Assembly (NCBI GenBank): GCA_900764725.1
Contig: CAAFPB010000270.1
Span: 1-7,238, forward strand
Source: an uncultured Catenibacterium sp.
GTDB taxonomy: Bacteria > Bacillota_I > Bacilli_A > Erysipelotrichales > Coprobacillaceae
Direction of reading: 5' to 3'
DNA length: 7,238 nucleotides
The translations under genes were made by a program, and so were the position numbers. Shown here piece by piece: positions 1-5,780 of this stretch. The notes beneath the pieces were generated by a model, which was given only the letters and a program-made list of their open reading frames with translations, was not told the DNA's origin and searched no databases. The first letter of the stretch is position 1, and every line of letters begins with the position of its first letter.

Positions 1-22
1 ATAGGCAAGCCTATGGGTTTTT
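1..22 (+). terminator. Possible rho-independent terminator cut by the window edge
   Basis: A perfect inverted repeat (ATAGGC, AA, GCCTAT) at 1-14 is followed by GGG and five Ts (15-22). The GGGTT after the stem suggests that the stem extends to the left, with an AACCC arm outside the window, giving a longer hairpin ending in a T-run. This would terminate a + strand gene lying to the left, and would be roughly symmetrical for the other strand. Only half of it is visible, so this is a moderate-confidence call. Confidence 0.45.
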
Positions 23-47
23 CGCCACTAATTTATAACAAAATCTC

Positions 48-90
48 GTGAACTACCCCGACTTACGCATTGCTTAGAAGTCGGGGCTTC
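48..90 (-). mobile_element. IS200/IS605-family right-end hairpin, no transposase gene in view
   Basis: Read on the minus strand, this stretch is GAAG, then a perfect 9-bp stem (CCCCGACTT at 78-86 pairing with AAGTCGGGG at 56-64) around a 13-base loop, then GTAGTTCAC at 48-56. A GAAGCCCC stem-loop ending in GTAGTTCAC is, as I recall it, the typical right end of many IS200/IS605/IS1341-type elements. There it serves both as the subterminal hairpin for the HUH transposase and as the 3' part of the TnpB guide RNA. The nearest upstream gene on this strand is unrelated to transposition, so this is a remnant, a non-autonomous derivative, or a lone guide-RNA locus. No left end was identified with confidence. 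Confidence 0.55.
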
Positions 91-226
91 TTGCATCAAC
101 CACCACAGCCTGTTCGGTAACCTTACGGCACCATCAGAACTAAATGATGTCTACAAGCGTTATATTCGGCTAATCCTTAGCCTATATAGAGGTAGGGGGG
201 ATTCTTGCTCACGGCGTGTTAAACAT
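48..226 (-). ncRNA. Candidate orphan TnpB guide RNA (omega/reRNA) scaffold
   Basis: This gene-free stretch lies between the operon terminator and the right-end hairpin. On the minus strand it holds a CCTCTATATAGG imperfect palindrome (181-192), a perfect 6-bp stem with a 3-base loop (GGCTAA/TTAGCC, 168-182), a GGTGCC...GGTTACC-type small hairpin (116-132), and the terminal 9-bp hairpin (56-86). A run of stem-loops ending in an IS605-type right end is the layout of TnpB-associated guide RNAs. In that model the guide is the flanking sequence just past GTAGTTCAC, roughly 28-47. I see no TnpB coding remnant with DRDxNA or zinc-finger motifs in any minus frame here. The 5' boundary and the RNA itself are inferred. 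It could also be a small MITE-like insertion, or 3' UTR structure. Confidence 0.35.
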
Positions 227-252
227 AAAAAAGCCCCCTACATAGGAGGCTT
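227..252 (-). terminator. Rho-independent terminator of the camS-gat-rlmD unit
   Basis: On the minus strand, AAGCCTCC (245-252) pairs with GGGGGCTT (231-238) around a TATGTA loop, with one G-U wobble, and is followed by a run of six Ts (227-232, partly within the stem). The wobble makes the hairpin stronger as minus-strand RNA than as plus-strand RNA, fitting its place just after the last minus-strand gene (stop at 257). It marks the downstream end of the transcription unit and separates it from the IS-like sequence further on. Confidence 0.85.
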
Positions 253-256
253 CACT

Positions 257-496
257 TTACTTTCTATTTATGTAACAACCACAAGGCATATCTGCCACTT
301 CACCAATACTAGGATCTAATGCATAGACTTCTTCTAATGCAACAACTTTCGCATCATCCATTGTATGTTCTTTAGCACATAAGAACTGCCACATACCATC
401 TTCATCATGAGAAATATAAGTAATAGGTTCTTCTTTATTAAGTGCATGACTGCATACTATACAGGCAGTACGAGGATCATCATCAAATGGGAACAT
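257..496 (-). CDS. Small conserved Cys-containing protein, DUF2185-like (hypothetical)
   Basis: This 79-residue acidic protein has no signal peptide or membrane segment and is probably cytosolic. It has a CxxC at residues 12-15, a Cys at 40, and a CGC at 72-74. The core HDEDGMWQFLC (30-40), the later LDPSIGEVADMPCG (60-73), and the overall size resemble small proteins I remember with an H-DEDG-WQFL core and a PS-x-x-E-x-AD-x-P tail, which I associate with the DUF2185 (immunity-protein-33-like) group. That link is from memory. The extra cysteines could bind a metal or be redox active, but no function is established. The ATG lies 1 base after the rlmD stop (TAA-T-ATG) with no clear Shine-Dalgarno, so translation is probably coupled to rlmD. 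It is the last gene before the terminator. Confidence 0.75.
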   Translation of the reverse strand: MFPFDDDPRTACIVCSHALNKEEPITYISHDEDGMWQFLCAKEHTMDDAKVVALEEVYALDPSIGEVADMPCGCYINRK

Positions 497-497
497 A

Positions 498-1844
498 TTA
501 TTTACTCAGCAACAAGATATTTTCGATATGAGGAGTATGAGGGAACATGTCTACAGGTTGTACATCTAGAGGTTTATAACCTTTTTCTACTAAGTATGCT
601 AAATCTCTTGCTTGTGTGGCTACATTACATGAAATATAGACAATACGTTCAGGAGAAAGTGTTGTTAATCTTTCTAGGAACTCATTAGAACATCCTTTTC
701 TAGGAGGATCTACCATCACACAATCTACCTTTTCATTTCTTTCTACAAACTCAGTCATGAAATGACCTGCATCATCGCATACAAATTCCGCATTTGTAAT
801 ATTATTTCTTTCCGCATTCTCTTTCGCATCCACAATAGCCTGTGGAACGACTTCTACACCATAAACCTTCTTTACATATTTTGCGAGAGTTAAAGAAATA
901 GTACCAATACCACAATAAGCATCAATGACTACATCTGTAGGTTTAAATCTTGCATATTCAATTGCTTTTGAATAAAGTACTTCTACCTGTCTTGGATTAA
1001 TCTGATAGAATGATTTCATAGAAATCTTATAAGTATTACCTAGAAGTGTATCTTCAATATATCCTTCACCATATAATACTTTTTCTTCTTCTCCTAATAT
1101 CACATTATCATGACGAGGATTGATATTTTGAATAATTGTACGTATTTCTGGATATTCATGAGTTAGAGTATCAATGATTTCATGGATATGTGGTATTTTC
1201 TTCTTATAAGAAATAAATACTACCATGGCTTCATTCTTATGATAGCTTGTTTTAGTCAATACATGTTTAATATTACCTGTCTTAGTGAGTTTATCATAGG
1301 GCTGAATATGATATTCTTCAAAGAGTTCTTTAATACGTTTAATGACTTTATTAGAGAATTCATTCTGAATAAGACAGTAATCATTATTAATAATATCGTT
1401 AGTACGTGCTTTATAGAACCCAGATACAATATGACCATCCTGTATGCCAAAAGGAACCTGTACTTTATTACGATAATGGTATGGTTCTTCGTCCATCAAA
1501 CAATCATTGACTTCCAAGTCCTGATGAGCAATCTTTAAGAATGTTTCTTTTACTCTATTAGTCTTAAAAGACTGCTGTTCTTTATCTGACATATGCATTA
1601 AAGAACATCCACCACATTGTTTAAAACAGTCACATTTAGGCTCTATACGTTCAATAGAAGGAGATTGTAATTCTATTACTCTACCTACACAATAACTCTT
1701 TAGAACCTTGATTATTTCTATTTTGGCTACTTCATGAAGTAATAGATTCTTCACAAAAATAGTCGTATTATCATGCTTGACTACACCTAATCCATCATGT
1801 GTATAATCGATACATTCACCTATAAATTGATCTCTCTTATTCAT
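498..1844 (-). CDS. rlmD: 23S rRNA (uracil-C5)-methyltransferase, RlmD/RlmCD type
   Basis: This enzyme (448 residues, full length for the family) methylates C5 of a uridine in 23S rRNA with S-adenosylmethionine. In Gram-positives, family members modify U1939, U747 or both; which one applies here cannot be read from sequence. An N-terminal TRAM RNA-binding domain covers about residues 1-58. The 4Fe-4S ligands are intact: C71, C77, C80 (C-x5-C-x2-C) and C157. The SAM-binding motif DAYCGIGT is at 309-315, DPPRKG at 379-384, the catalytic nucleophile Cys406 sits in YISCN, and the expected base Glu441 sits in FPHTPHIE. The start is supported by GGGGAGGA about 6 bases upstream. A strong hairpin terminator lies directly before that ribosome site, so expression probably depends on readthrough or on a promoter I could not see. 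In staphylococci a related methyltransferase gene also lies downstream of gatCAB. Confidence 0.93.
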   Translation of the reverse strand: MNKRDQFIGECIDYTHDGLGVVKHDNTTIFVKNLLLHEVAKIEIIKVLKSYCVGRVIELQSPSIERIEPKCDCFKQCGGCSLMHMSDKEQQSFKTNRVKETFLKIAHQDLEVNDCLMDEEPYHYRNKVQVPFGIQDGHIVSGFYKARTNDIINNDYCLIQNEFSNKVIKRIKELFEEYHIQPYDKLTKTGNIKHVLTKTSYHKNEAMVVFISYKKKIPHIHEIIDTLTHEYPEIRTIIQNINPRHDNVILGEEEKVLYGEGYIEDTLLGNTYKISMKSFYQINPRQVEVLYSKAIEYARFKPTDVVIDAYCGIGTISLTLAKYVKKVYGVEVVPQAIVDAKENAERNNITNAEFVCDDAGHFMTEFVERNEKVDCVMVDPPRKGCSNEFLERLTTLSPERIVYISCNVATQARDLAYLVEKGYKPLDVQPVDMFPHTPHIENILLLSK

Positions 1845-1863
1845 ATATATCCTCCCCGTTAAA

Positions 1864-1888
1864 AAAAAGCGATTAGAAATCGCTTTTT
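1864..1888 (-). terminator. Strong hairpin terminator between the membrane-protein gene and rlmD
   Basis: A perfect 11-bp inverted repeat (AAAAAGCGATT / AATCGCTTTTT) with a 3-base loop has a continuing T-run on the minus strand (eight Ts, 1861-1868). The A-run before the stem makes it bidirectional in principle. It starts 2 bases after the upstream stop codon and its T-run ends only about 5 bases before the rlmD Shine-Dalgarno. There is therefore no room for a separate promoter between terminator and gene, which suggests partial termination that lowers rlmD expression relative to the gat genes. Confidence 0.88.
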
Positions 1889-1890
1889 GT

Positions 1891-2556
1891 TTATTGTTCT
1901 GTTGCTTTCGCTTTATTAGTTGTTTCTTGATCCTTTACAGATGCAAGAGTAAAGGCGATATCATCCTTACCTGCCTGTTTAGTACCATACATTGGGAAAT
2001 CAGTATCATTACCACCAGTTAAATAAAGGTTCACTTCATACTGTTTAACACCATTATGCTTATTAAGTAATTCTGAATAAGAAGATCCTTCATAAGCAGA
2101 CTGCCCACCTTTTGAATCAAGAATTTTTACAACTTCTTTTGAAACCTGTTCAGCAGTCTTGACAGATGTACCATTAGTAAATTCAATATCTACCTTGAAC
2201 TGCTTACATGCTGTTTCAATATTCATAGATGCGATAGAACTATATTTAGACTTTGCTTCATTAACTGTATCATCTAAAACAGTCTTTTGAACTGTTACAA
2301 GTCCTTCACAACGATCACCATATATAGCTCCTTCATCCTTTAAAGCACTATATAAATAGATTCCGAATGCTAGTACAAGTACTGCAACGATTCCAAGCAC
2401 AATATATCTAGTTTTAATTTTCTTTTTTGATGTTTGAGATGGTTTCATACCCATTTCTTTAGGAGTAGGCTTTTTTTCAGCCTTCTTCTTAGGTGTCTGG
2501 ATAGCTACATCTTCTTCATCATCAAAATGAAATCTTTCTTTGGACACATTAATCAC
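1891..2556 (-). CDS. Single-pass membrane protein of unknown function
   Basis: I do not recognise this 221-residue protein. Residues 1-50 are hydrophilic, acidic at first (DDEED, 12-16) and then very Lys/Pro-rich (KKKAEKKPTPKE). One transmembrane helix runs from about 51 to 72 (YIVLGIVAVLVLAFGIYLYSAL), and the basic residues before it predict an N-in, C-out topology. The outside part (73-221) has two Cys (83 and 117) and an alternating beta/alpha look from 84 to 205, with VTVQKTVLDDTV, FKVDIEFTN and YEVNLYLTGG as likely strands or helices. A distant similarity to the Asp23 fold is possible but unproven. The start codon is GTG. GAAGGG lies 8 bases before it, but a second in-frame GTG three codons later (2545-2547) has AGGTG 6 bases upstream, so the true length may be 218. 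It stands where some Firmicutes have a diacylglycerol kinase gene after gatB. Confidence 0.82.
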   Translation of the reverse strand: MINVSKERFHFDDEEDVAIQTPKKKAEKKPTPKEMGMKPSQTSKKKIKTRYIVLGIVAVLVLAFGIYLYSALKDEGAIYGDRCEGLVTVQKTVLDDTVNEAKSKYSSIASMNIETACKQFKVDIEFTNGTSVKTAEQVSKEVVKILDSKGGQSAYEGSSYSELLNKHNGVKQYEVNLYLTGGNDTDFPMYGTKQAGKDDIAFTLASVKDQETTNKAKATEQ

Positions 2557-2570
2557 CTACTTTACCCTTC
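2545..2570 (-). promoter_or_regulatory. Two competing start sites (GTG/GTG) for the membrane-protein gene
   Basis: On the minus strand, GAAGGG (2565-2570) precedes a GTG at 2554-2556 by 8 bases, and AGGTG (2554-2558) precedes a second in-frame GTG at 2545-2547 by 6 bases. The second ribosome site overlaps the first start codon, so the two starts would compete. An ATG in the same stretch is out of frame. The difference is only three residues (M-I-N) and does not change the predicted protein. Confidence 0.5.
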
Positions 2571-2601
2571 TATTTTACCAAAGAAATAAAGTAAAGTATA
2601 G

Positions 2602-4035
2602 TTATTTAATTCTTTCTTTAAGAAGTTCAACAAGTAGCTTATTCACCATTCCTGGGTTGGCCTGTCCTTTAGACTTCTTCATTACCTGTCCTACTAAGAA
2701 TCCTACAGCTCTATCCTTACCATTTGCATAGTCTTCAATAGACTGTGGGTTCGCATCTAATACTTCATTTGCCATAGTCTTTAAGGCATTAGGGTCAGAA
2801 ATCTGTTTCATGCCCTTTTCTTCAATGATTTTTTCAGGATCTTTGTTTTCTGTCATCATTGGTTCAAAGACTTTCTTAGCCTGTTTAGAAGAGATTGTAC
2901 CATCTTCAATAAAGTTAATAAGCTTAGCTAAGTATTCTGGATTTAATTCAATATCATCATAAGACTGATTGTTCTTATTTAAGAAAGCGAGTACATCACC
3001 TAATAACCAGTTAGAGGCATTCTTATAGTTCTTAGTATATTTAATCACTTCATTGAAGTAATCAGACATAGACTTAGTAGAAACAAGAATCTTCGCATCT
3101 ACCTTAGGAATACCATATTCTTCTTCGTAATGTTTTTCTCTTTCTCCAGCCATCATAGGTAATTCATCTTTGATTTGTTCTACCCATGCATGGTCTAATC
3201 TAATAGGTAGGATGTTTGGTTCAGTATAGTACTTATAGTCTACTGCATCTCCTTTAGAACGCATGACTGTAGTGACTTTTTCTACTTCATCATATCTTCT
3301 AGTTTCCTGAAGAACTTCTCCTCCAGATTCAATCACTTCCTGCTGACGTCCTGCTTCATAATCAATAGCTTTCTGTACATTACTAATAGAGTTTAAGTTC
3401 TTGATTTCTGTACGTGTACCAAATGCTTCCTGACCAAATGGACGGATAGAAACGTTAACGTCACAACGCATAGAACCTTCTTCAAGCTTTGCATCAGATA
3501 CTTCTGTATATAAGAATACCTGTCTTAATGCTTCAAGATAAGCACTTGCTTCTTTTCCTGAACGGATACAAGGCTTAGTAACGATTTCGATTAGAGGAAT
3601 ACCAGCACGGTTGTAATCAATTAATGAATAATCAGTTAAATGAAGCTGTTTAGCTGTATCTTCTTCCATATGTAATCTTTCGATATCGATACGCTTTTCT
3701 TCTCCATCTACTTCAATCATTAAATAACCATTACGTCCAATAGGTCTTTTATCCTGAGTAATCTGGAAACCTTTTGGAAGGTCAGAATAATAGTAATTCT
3801 TACGGTCAAAGCATAGTAATTCATCGATTTCCATATGTAATGCATGACATACACGAATCGCAAATTCTACACCTCTTTTATTTAAACATGGTAATGTGCC
3901 TGTCATACCCATGTCTACTTCATTGATCATTGTATTTGGATCTTCACCAAATGTAACAGGTGAAGCAGAGAACATCTTTGAATTAGTCTTTAATTCGCAA
4001 TGTACTTCTAGCCCGATGACTCTTTCGTAATCCAT
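2602..4035 (-). CDS. gatB: Asp-tRNA(Asn)/Glu-tRNA(Gln) amidotransferase subunit B
   Basis: GatB phosphorylates the side chain of mischarged Glu-tRNA(Gln) or Asp-tRNA(Asn) with ATP and accepts ammonia from GatA to make Gln- or Asn-tRNA. The protein is 477 residues, the usual length. Visible family blocks are VIGLEVHCELKTNSKMF (6-22), YYYSDLPKGFQITQ (81-94), the GatB signature LIDYNRAGIPLIEIV (138-152), EEGSMRCDVNVS (185-196) and EIKNLNS (210-216). The C-terminal tRNA-binding tail (YqeY-like, about 330-477) is complete and contains DGTISSKQAKKVF and GFLVGQVMKKSKGQANP. The gene starts 2 bases after the gatA stop, and its GGGAGGA ribosome site lies inside the last gatA codons, so the two are co-translated. 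A 45-base gap follows before the next gene. Confidence 0.98.
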   Translation of the reverse strand: MDYERVIGLEVHCELKTNSKMFSASPVTFGEDPNTMINEVDMGMTGTLPCLNKRGVEFAIRVCHALHMEIDELLCFDRKNYYYSDLPKGFQITQDKRPIGRNGYLMIEVDGEEKRIDIERLHMEEDTAKQLHLTDYSLIDYNRAGIPLIEIVTKPCIRSGKEASAYLEALRQVFLYTEVSDAKLEEGSMRCDVNVSIRPFGQEAFGTRTEIKNLNSISNVQKAIDYEAGRQQEVIESGGEVLQETRRYDEVEKVTTVMRSKGDAVDYKYYTEPNILPIRLDHAWVEQIKDELPMMAGEREKHYEEEYGIPKVDAKILVSTKSMSDYFNEVIKYTKNYKNASNWLLGDVLAFLNKNNQSYDDIELNPEYLAKLINFIEDGTISSKQAKKVFEPMMTENKDPEKIIEEKGMKQISDPNALKTMANEVLDANPQSIEDYANGKDRAVGFLVGQVMKKSKGQANPGMVNKLLVELLKERIK

Positions 4036-4037
4036 CT

Positions 4038-5480
4038 TTAGTCCTCCCTCTTATACTGGTTCTTGAATCCTAATGCTTCTTCTAATGCATAAGCACAATT
4101 CAAGACAGTCTGTTCTTCAAAAATACGTCCTGAAATATTAACAGCCACTGGCATATTATCTACAAATCCAGATGGAATAGAGATAGATGGTGTACCTGCA
4201 AAGTTAGCAAGACATAACCAGTTTTCAAGAATGATATATTCATCACTTAAGTAATCTTCAGCTGCTTCATCAATTAAAGGTGCTACACCTCCACCATTAG
4301 GAGCGATGATAAGATCATAGTTTTCATAAATCTTGTTGACTTCTTCTACTACAAGTCTTCTTACTCTCTGTGCTTTTCTGAACATCTTTTCCTGGTTTTC
4401 AGTCGCAAGAGCTAAGTTACCAAGAATGAATCTTCTCTTAATATGATCACCAAAACCATCAGTACGAGAATTAATCATAACATCATCAGGAGTATCTCCC
4501 TGCTGTCTATCACCATACTTAATACCATCTAAGCATGAATGGTTACTTGTTGCTTCTGAGTTCGCAATAATAGTATATGTTGGAAGCAAAGTCTTCATGA
4601 GCTTCTTATCCATTTCAACATCTTCAACTGTTGCACCTAGTGACTTTAATGTTTCTACAACATGATCAAAAGTCTTCTTTACTTCTTCATTTCTTACTTC
4701 ATTAGAGACTGTAGTTAGTACACCAATCTTTAAGTTAGAAATATCAGTAGTTAAGTTTTCTAAGTAGTGTGGTACTTCTCTATTTGAAGAAGTCATATCA
4801 CGATTATCTCTACCAGCCAATGCTTCAGTGACAATTGCCATATCACGTACGTTTCTAGTAAATGCACCTACATGGTCTAGAGATGATGCATAAGGAATAA
4901 CACCATAACGAGAGATTCTACCCCAAGTTGGTTTAAAACCTACAATACCACAAAATCCTGCTGGTTTTCTAATTGAATCACCTGTATCACTACCAAGTGC
5001 AAATGGAATCAAACCACTTGCAACAAGAGCTGCAGATCCTCCTGATGAACCACCAGAAATACGATTTGTATCCCAAGGGTTATGTACTGGACCAGTGAGA
5101 GCTGATTTATTTGTACCACCCATTGCAAGTTCATCCATAGAAGCCTTACCTACTAAACCAACACCATGCTTATTTAATAGATCTACAACATGTGCATTGT
5201 ATACTGGTACATAGTCAGCTAACATCTTACTAGATGCAGTTGTCTTAATACCCTTAGTGTTGTAGTTATCCTTTAAAACATAAGGAATATGAGATAAAAG
5301 ATCATCAGTCATAGGAGCTTCAATAGCCTTATAAGCTTCATCTTCTGTAATAGTTACAAAAGCATTGAGTCTTTCCTGCTGTTTCTTTGCTTCTTCAAAT
5401 AATTCTTTATAATATTCTTTTACATCTAACTCTCCACTTTTGAAAAGTTCATGTAATTCTTCAATAGTATGTGTCACCAT
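4038..5480 (-). CDS. gatA: Asp-tRNA(Asn)/Glu-tRNA(Gln) amidotransferase subunit A (glutaminase)
   Basis: GatA is the amidase-signature subunit that hydrolyses Gln and channels ammonia to GatB. The protein is 480 residues and full length. The Ser-cisSer-Lys triad is present: Lys70 in PYVLKDN, Ser145 in GGSSGGSAA, and nucleophile Ser169 in GSDTGDSIRKPA. The spacings (99 and 24 residues) match the Staphylococcus aureus enzyme as I recall it (79/154/178). Other family blocks are GKASMDELAMGGTNKSA (111-127) and GFKPTWGRISRYGVIPYASSLDHVG (181-205). The residue before the nucleophile is Asp168 where the common form has Gly; I believe related lineages share this variant. The ATG overlaps the gatC stop by 1 base (TAATG), giving translational coupling. 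Its last codons (AAG AGG GAG GAC, residues KRED) double as the gatB ribosome-binding site. Confidence 0.97.
   Translation of the reverse strand: MVTHTIEELHELFKSGELDVKEYYKELFEEAKKQQERLNAFVTITEDEAYKAIEAPMTDDLLSHIPYVLKDNYNTKGIKTTASSKMLADYVPVYNAHVVDLLNKHGVGLVGKASMDELAMGGTNKSALTGPVHNPWDTNRISGGSSGGSAALVASGLIPFALGSDTGDSIRKPAGFCGIVGFKPTWGRISRYGVIPYASSLDHVGAFTRNVRDMAIVTEALAGRDNRDMTSSNREVPHYLENLTTDISNLKIGVLTTVSNEVRNEEVKKTFDHVVETLKSLGATVEDVEMDKKLMKTLLPTYTIIANSEATSNHSCLDGIKYGDRQQGDTPDDVMINSRTDGFGDHIKRRFILGNLALATENQEKMFRKAQRVRRLVVEEVNKIYENYDLIIAPNGGGVAPLIDEAAEDYLSDEYIILENWLCLANFAGTPSISIPSGFVDNMPVAVNISGRIFEEQTVLNCAYALEEALGFKNQYKRED
4042..4048 (-). promoter_or_regulatory. gatB ribosome-binding site embedded in gatA codons
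   Basis: GGGAGGA on the minus strand is about 6 bases before the gatB ATG and lies wholly within the final sense codons of gatA (AGG GAG GAC, encoding R-E-D). The C-terminus of GatA is thus partly dictated by the need to recruit ribosomes to gatB, which would help keep the two subunits in matched amounts. Confidence 0.85.
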
Positions 5481-5770
5481 TATCCTACCACCTTTGGAAC
5501 TCTAATCTGATTACGCTGTACAGTCTTGCAGTTCTTTAATGCATCTTCTGTACTAATTACATGATTAGGTTCGTCCTCTCTTAAGAATGTTGTTTCAACC
5601 ACATAAGGGAATGCGAGAGGTTCTACACCTTCAGTATCAATTTCATCAAGTGCCTGTACATGGCTCATGAATACTTCATACTGTTCTCTTAATGCTGGCA
5701 TTTCTTCGTCAGTGATGTTGAACATGGTTTTTCTACCTAGTTTTTTCAACATTAAATCTGTATCGTCCAT
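5480..5770 (-). CDS. gatC: Asp-tRNA(Asn)/Glu-tRNA(Gln) amidotransferase subunit C
   Basis: GatC is the small structural subunit that wraps around and stabilises the GatA-GatB interface. The protein is 96 residues, the usual size. It has an N-terminal helical part (about 7-45) with the LxRKTMFNITDEE-type opening, followed by an extended belt segment. It ends in NQIRVPKVVG (87-96), close to the RVPKVVE-like C-terminus seen in Bacilli. The ATG has a near-perfect AGGAGGTC about 5 bases upstream (5775-5782), which overlaps the camS stop codon. It lies 10 bases after camS and overlaps gatA by 1 base, so camS, gatC, gatA and gatB look like one transcript. Confidence 0.95.
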   Translation of the reverse strand: MDDTDLMLKKLGRKTMFNITDEEMPALREQYEVFMSHVQALDEIDTEGVEPLAFPYVVETTFLREDEPNHVISTEDALKNCKTVQRNQIRVPKVVG

Positions 5771-5780
5771 AATTGACCTC

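Noticed and set aside
167..226. Minus-strand frame reading TRREQESPLPLYRL before a stop, considered as a decayed TnpB C-terminus
   Set aside because: There is no zinc-finger or DRDxNA motif upstream in frame, since the terminator and another gene precede it; the resemblance is too short to support a pseudogene call.
1..256. tRNA or CRISPR array in the left gene-free region
   Set aside because: There is no cloverleaf or TPsiC-like sequence and no regularly spaced direct repeats.
407..688. Plus-strand open frame of 93 codons
   Set aside because: It lies opposite the 79-residue gene and the rlmD end, has no recognisable protein features and no ribosome site; it is a shadow frame.
1182..1538. 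Plus-strand frame of 118 codons and a minus-strand frame of 64 codons (1256-1450) inside rlmD
   Set aside because: Both are contained within an intact, motif-complete rlmD and have the hydrophobic, low-complexity look of antisense or off-frame translation.
2540..2731. Plus-strand frame of 63 codons across the gatB end
   Set aside because: It is antisense to gatB and the membrane-protein gene start, with no motif or ribosome site.
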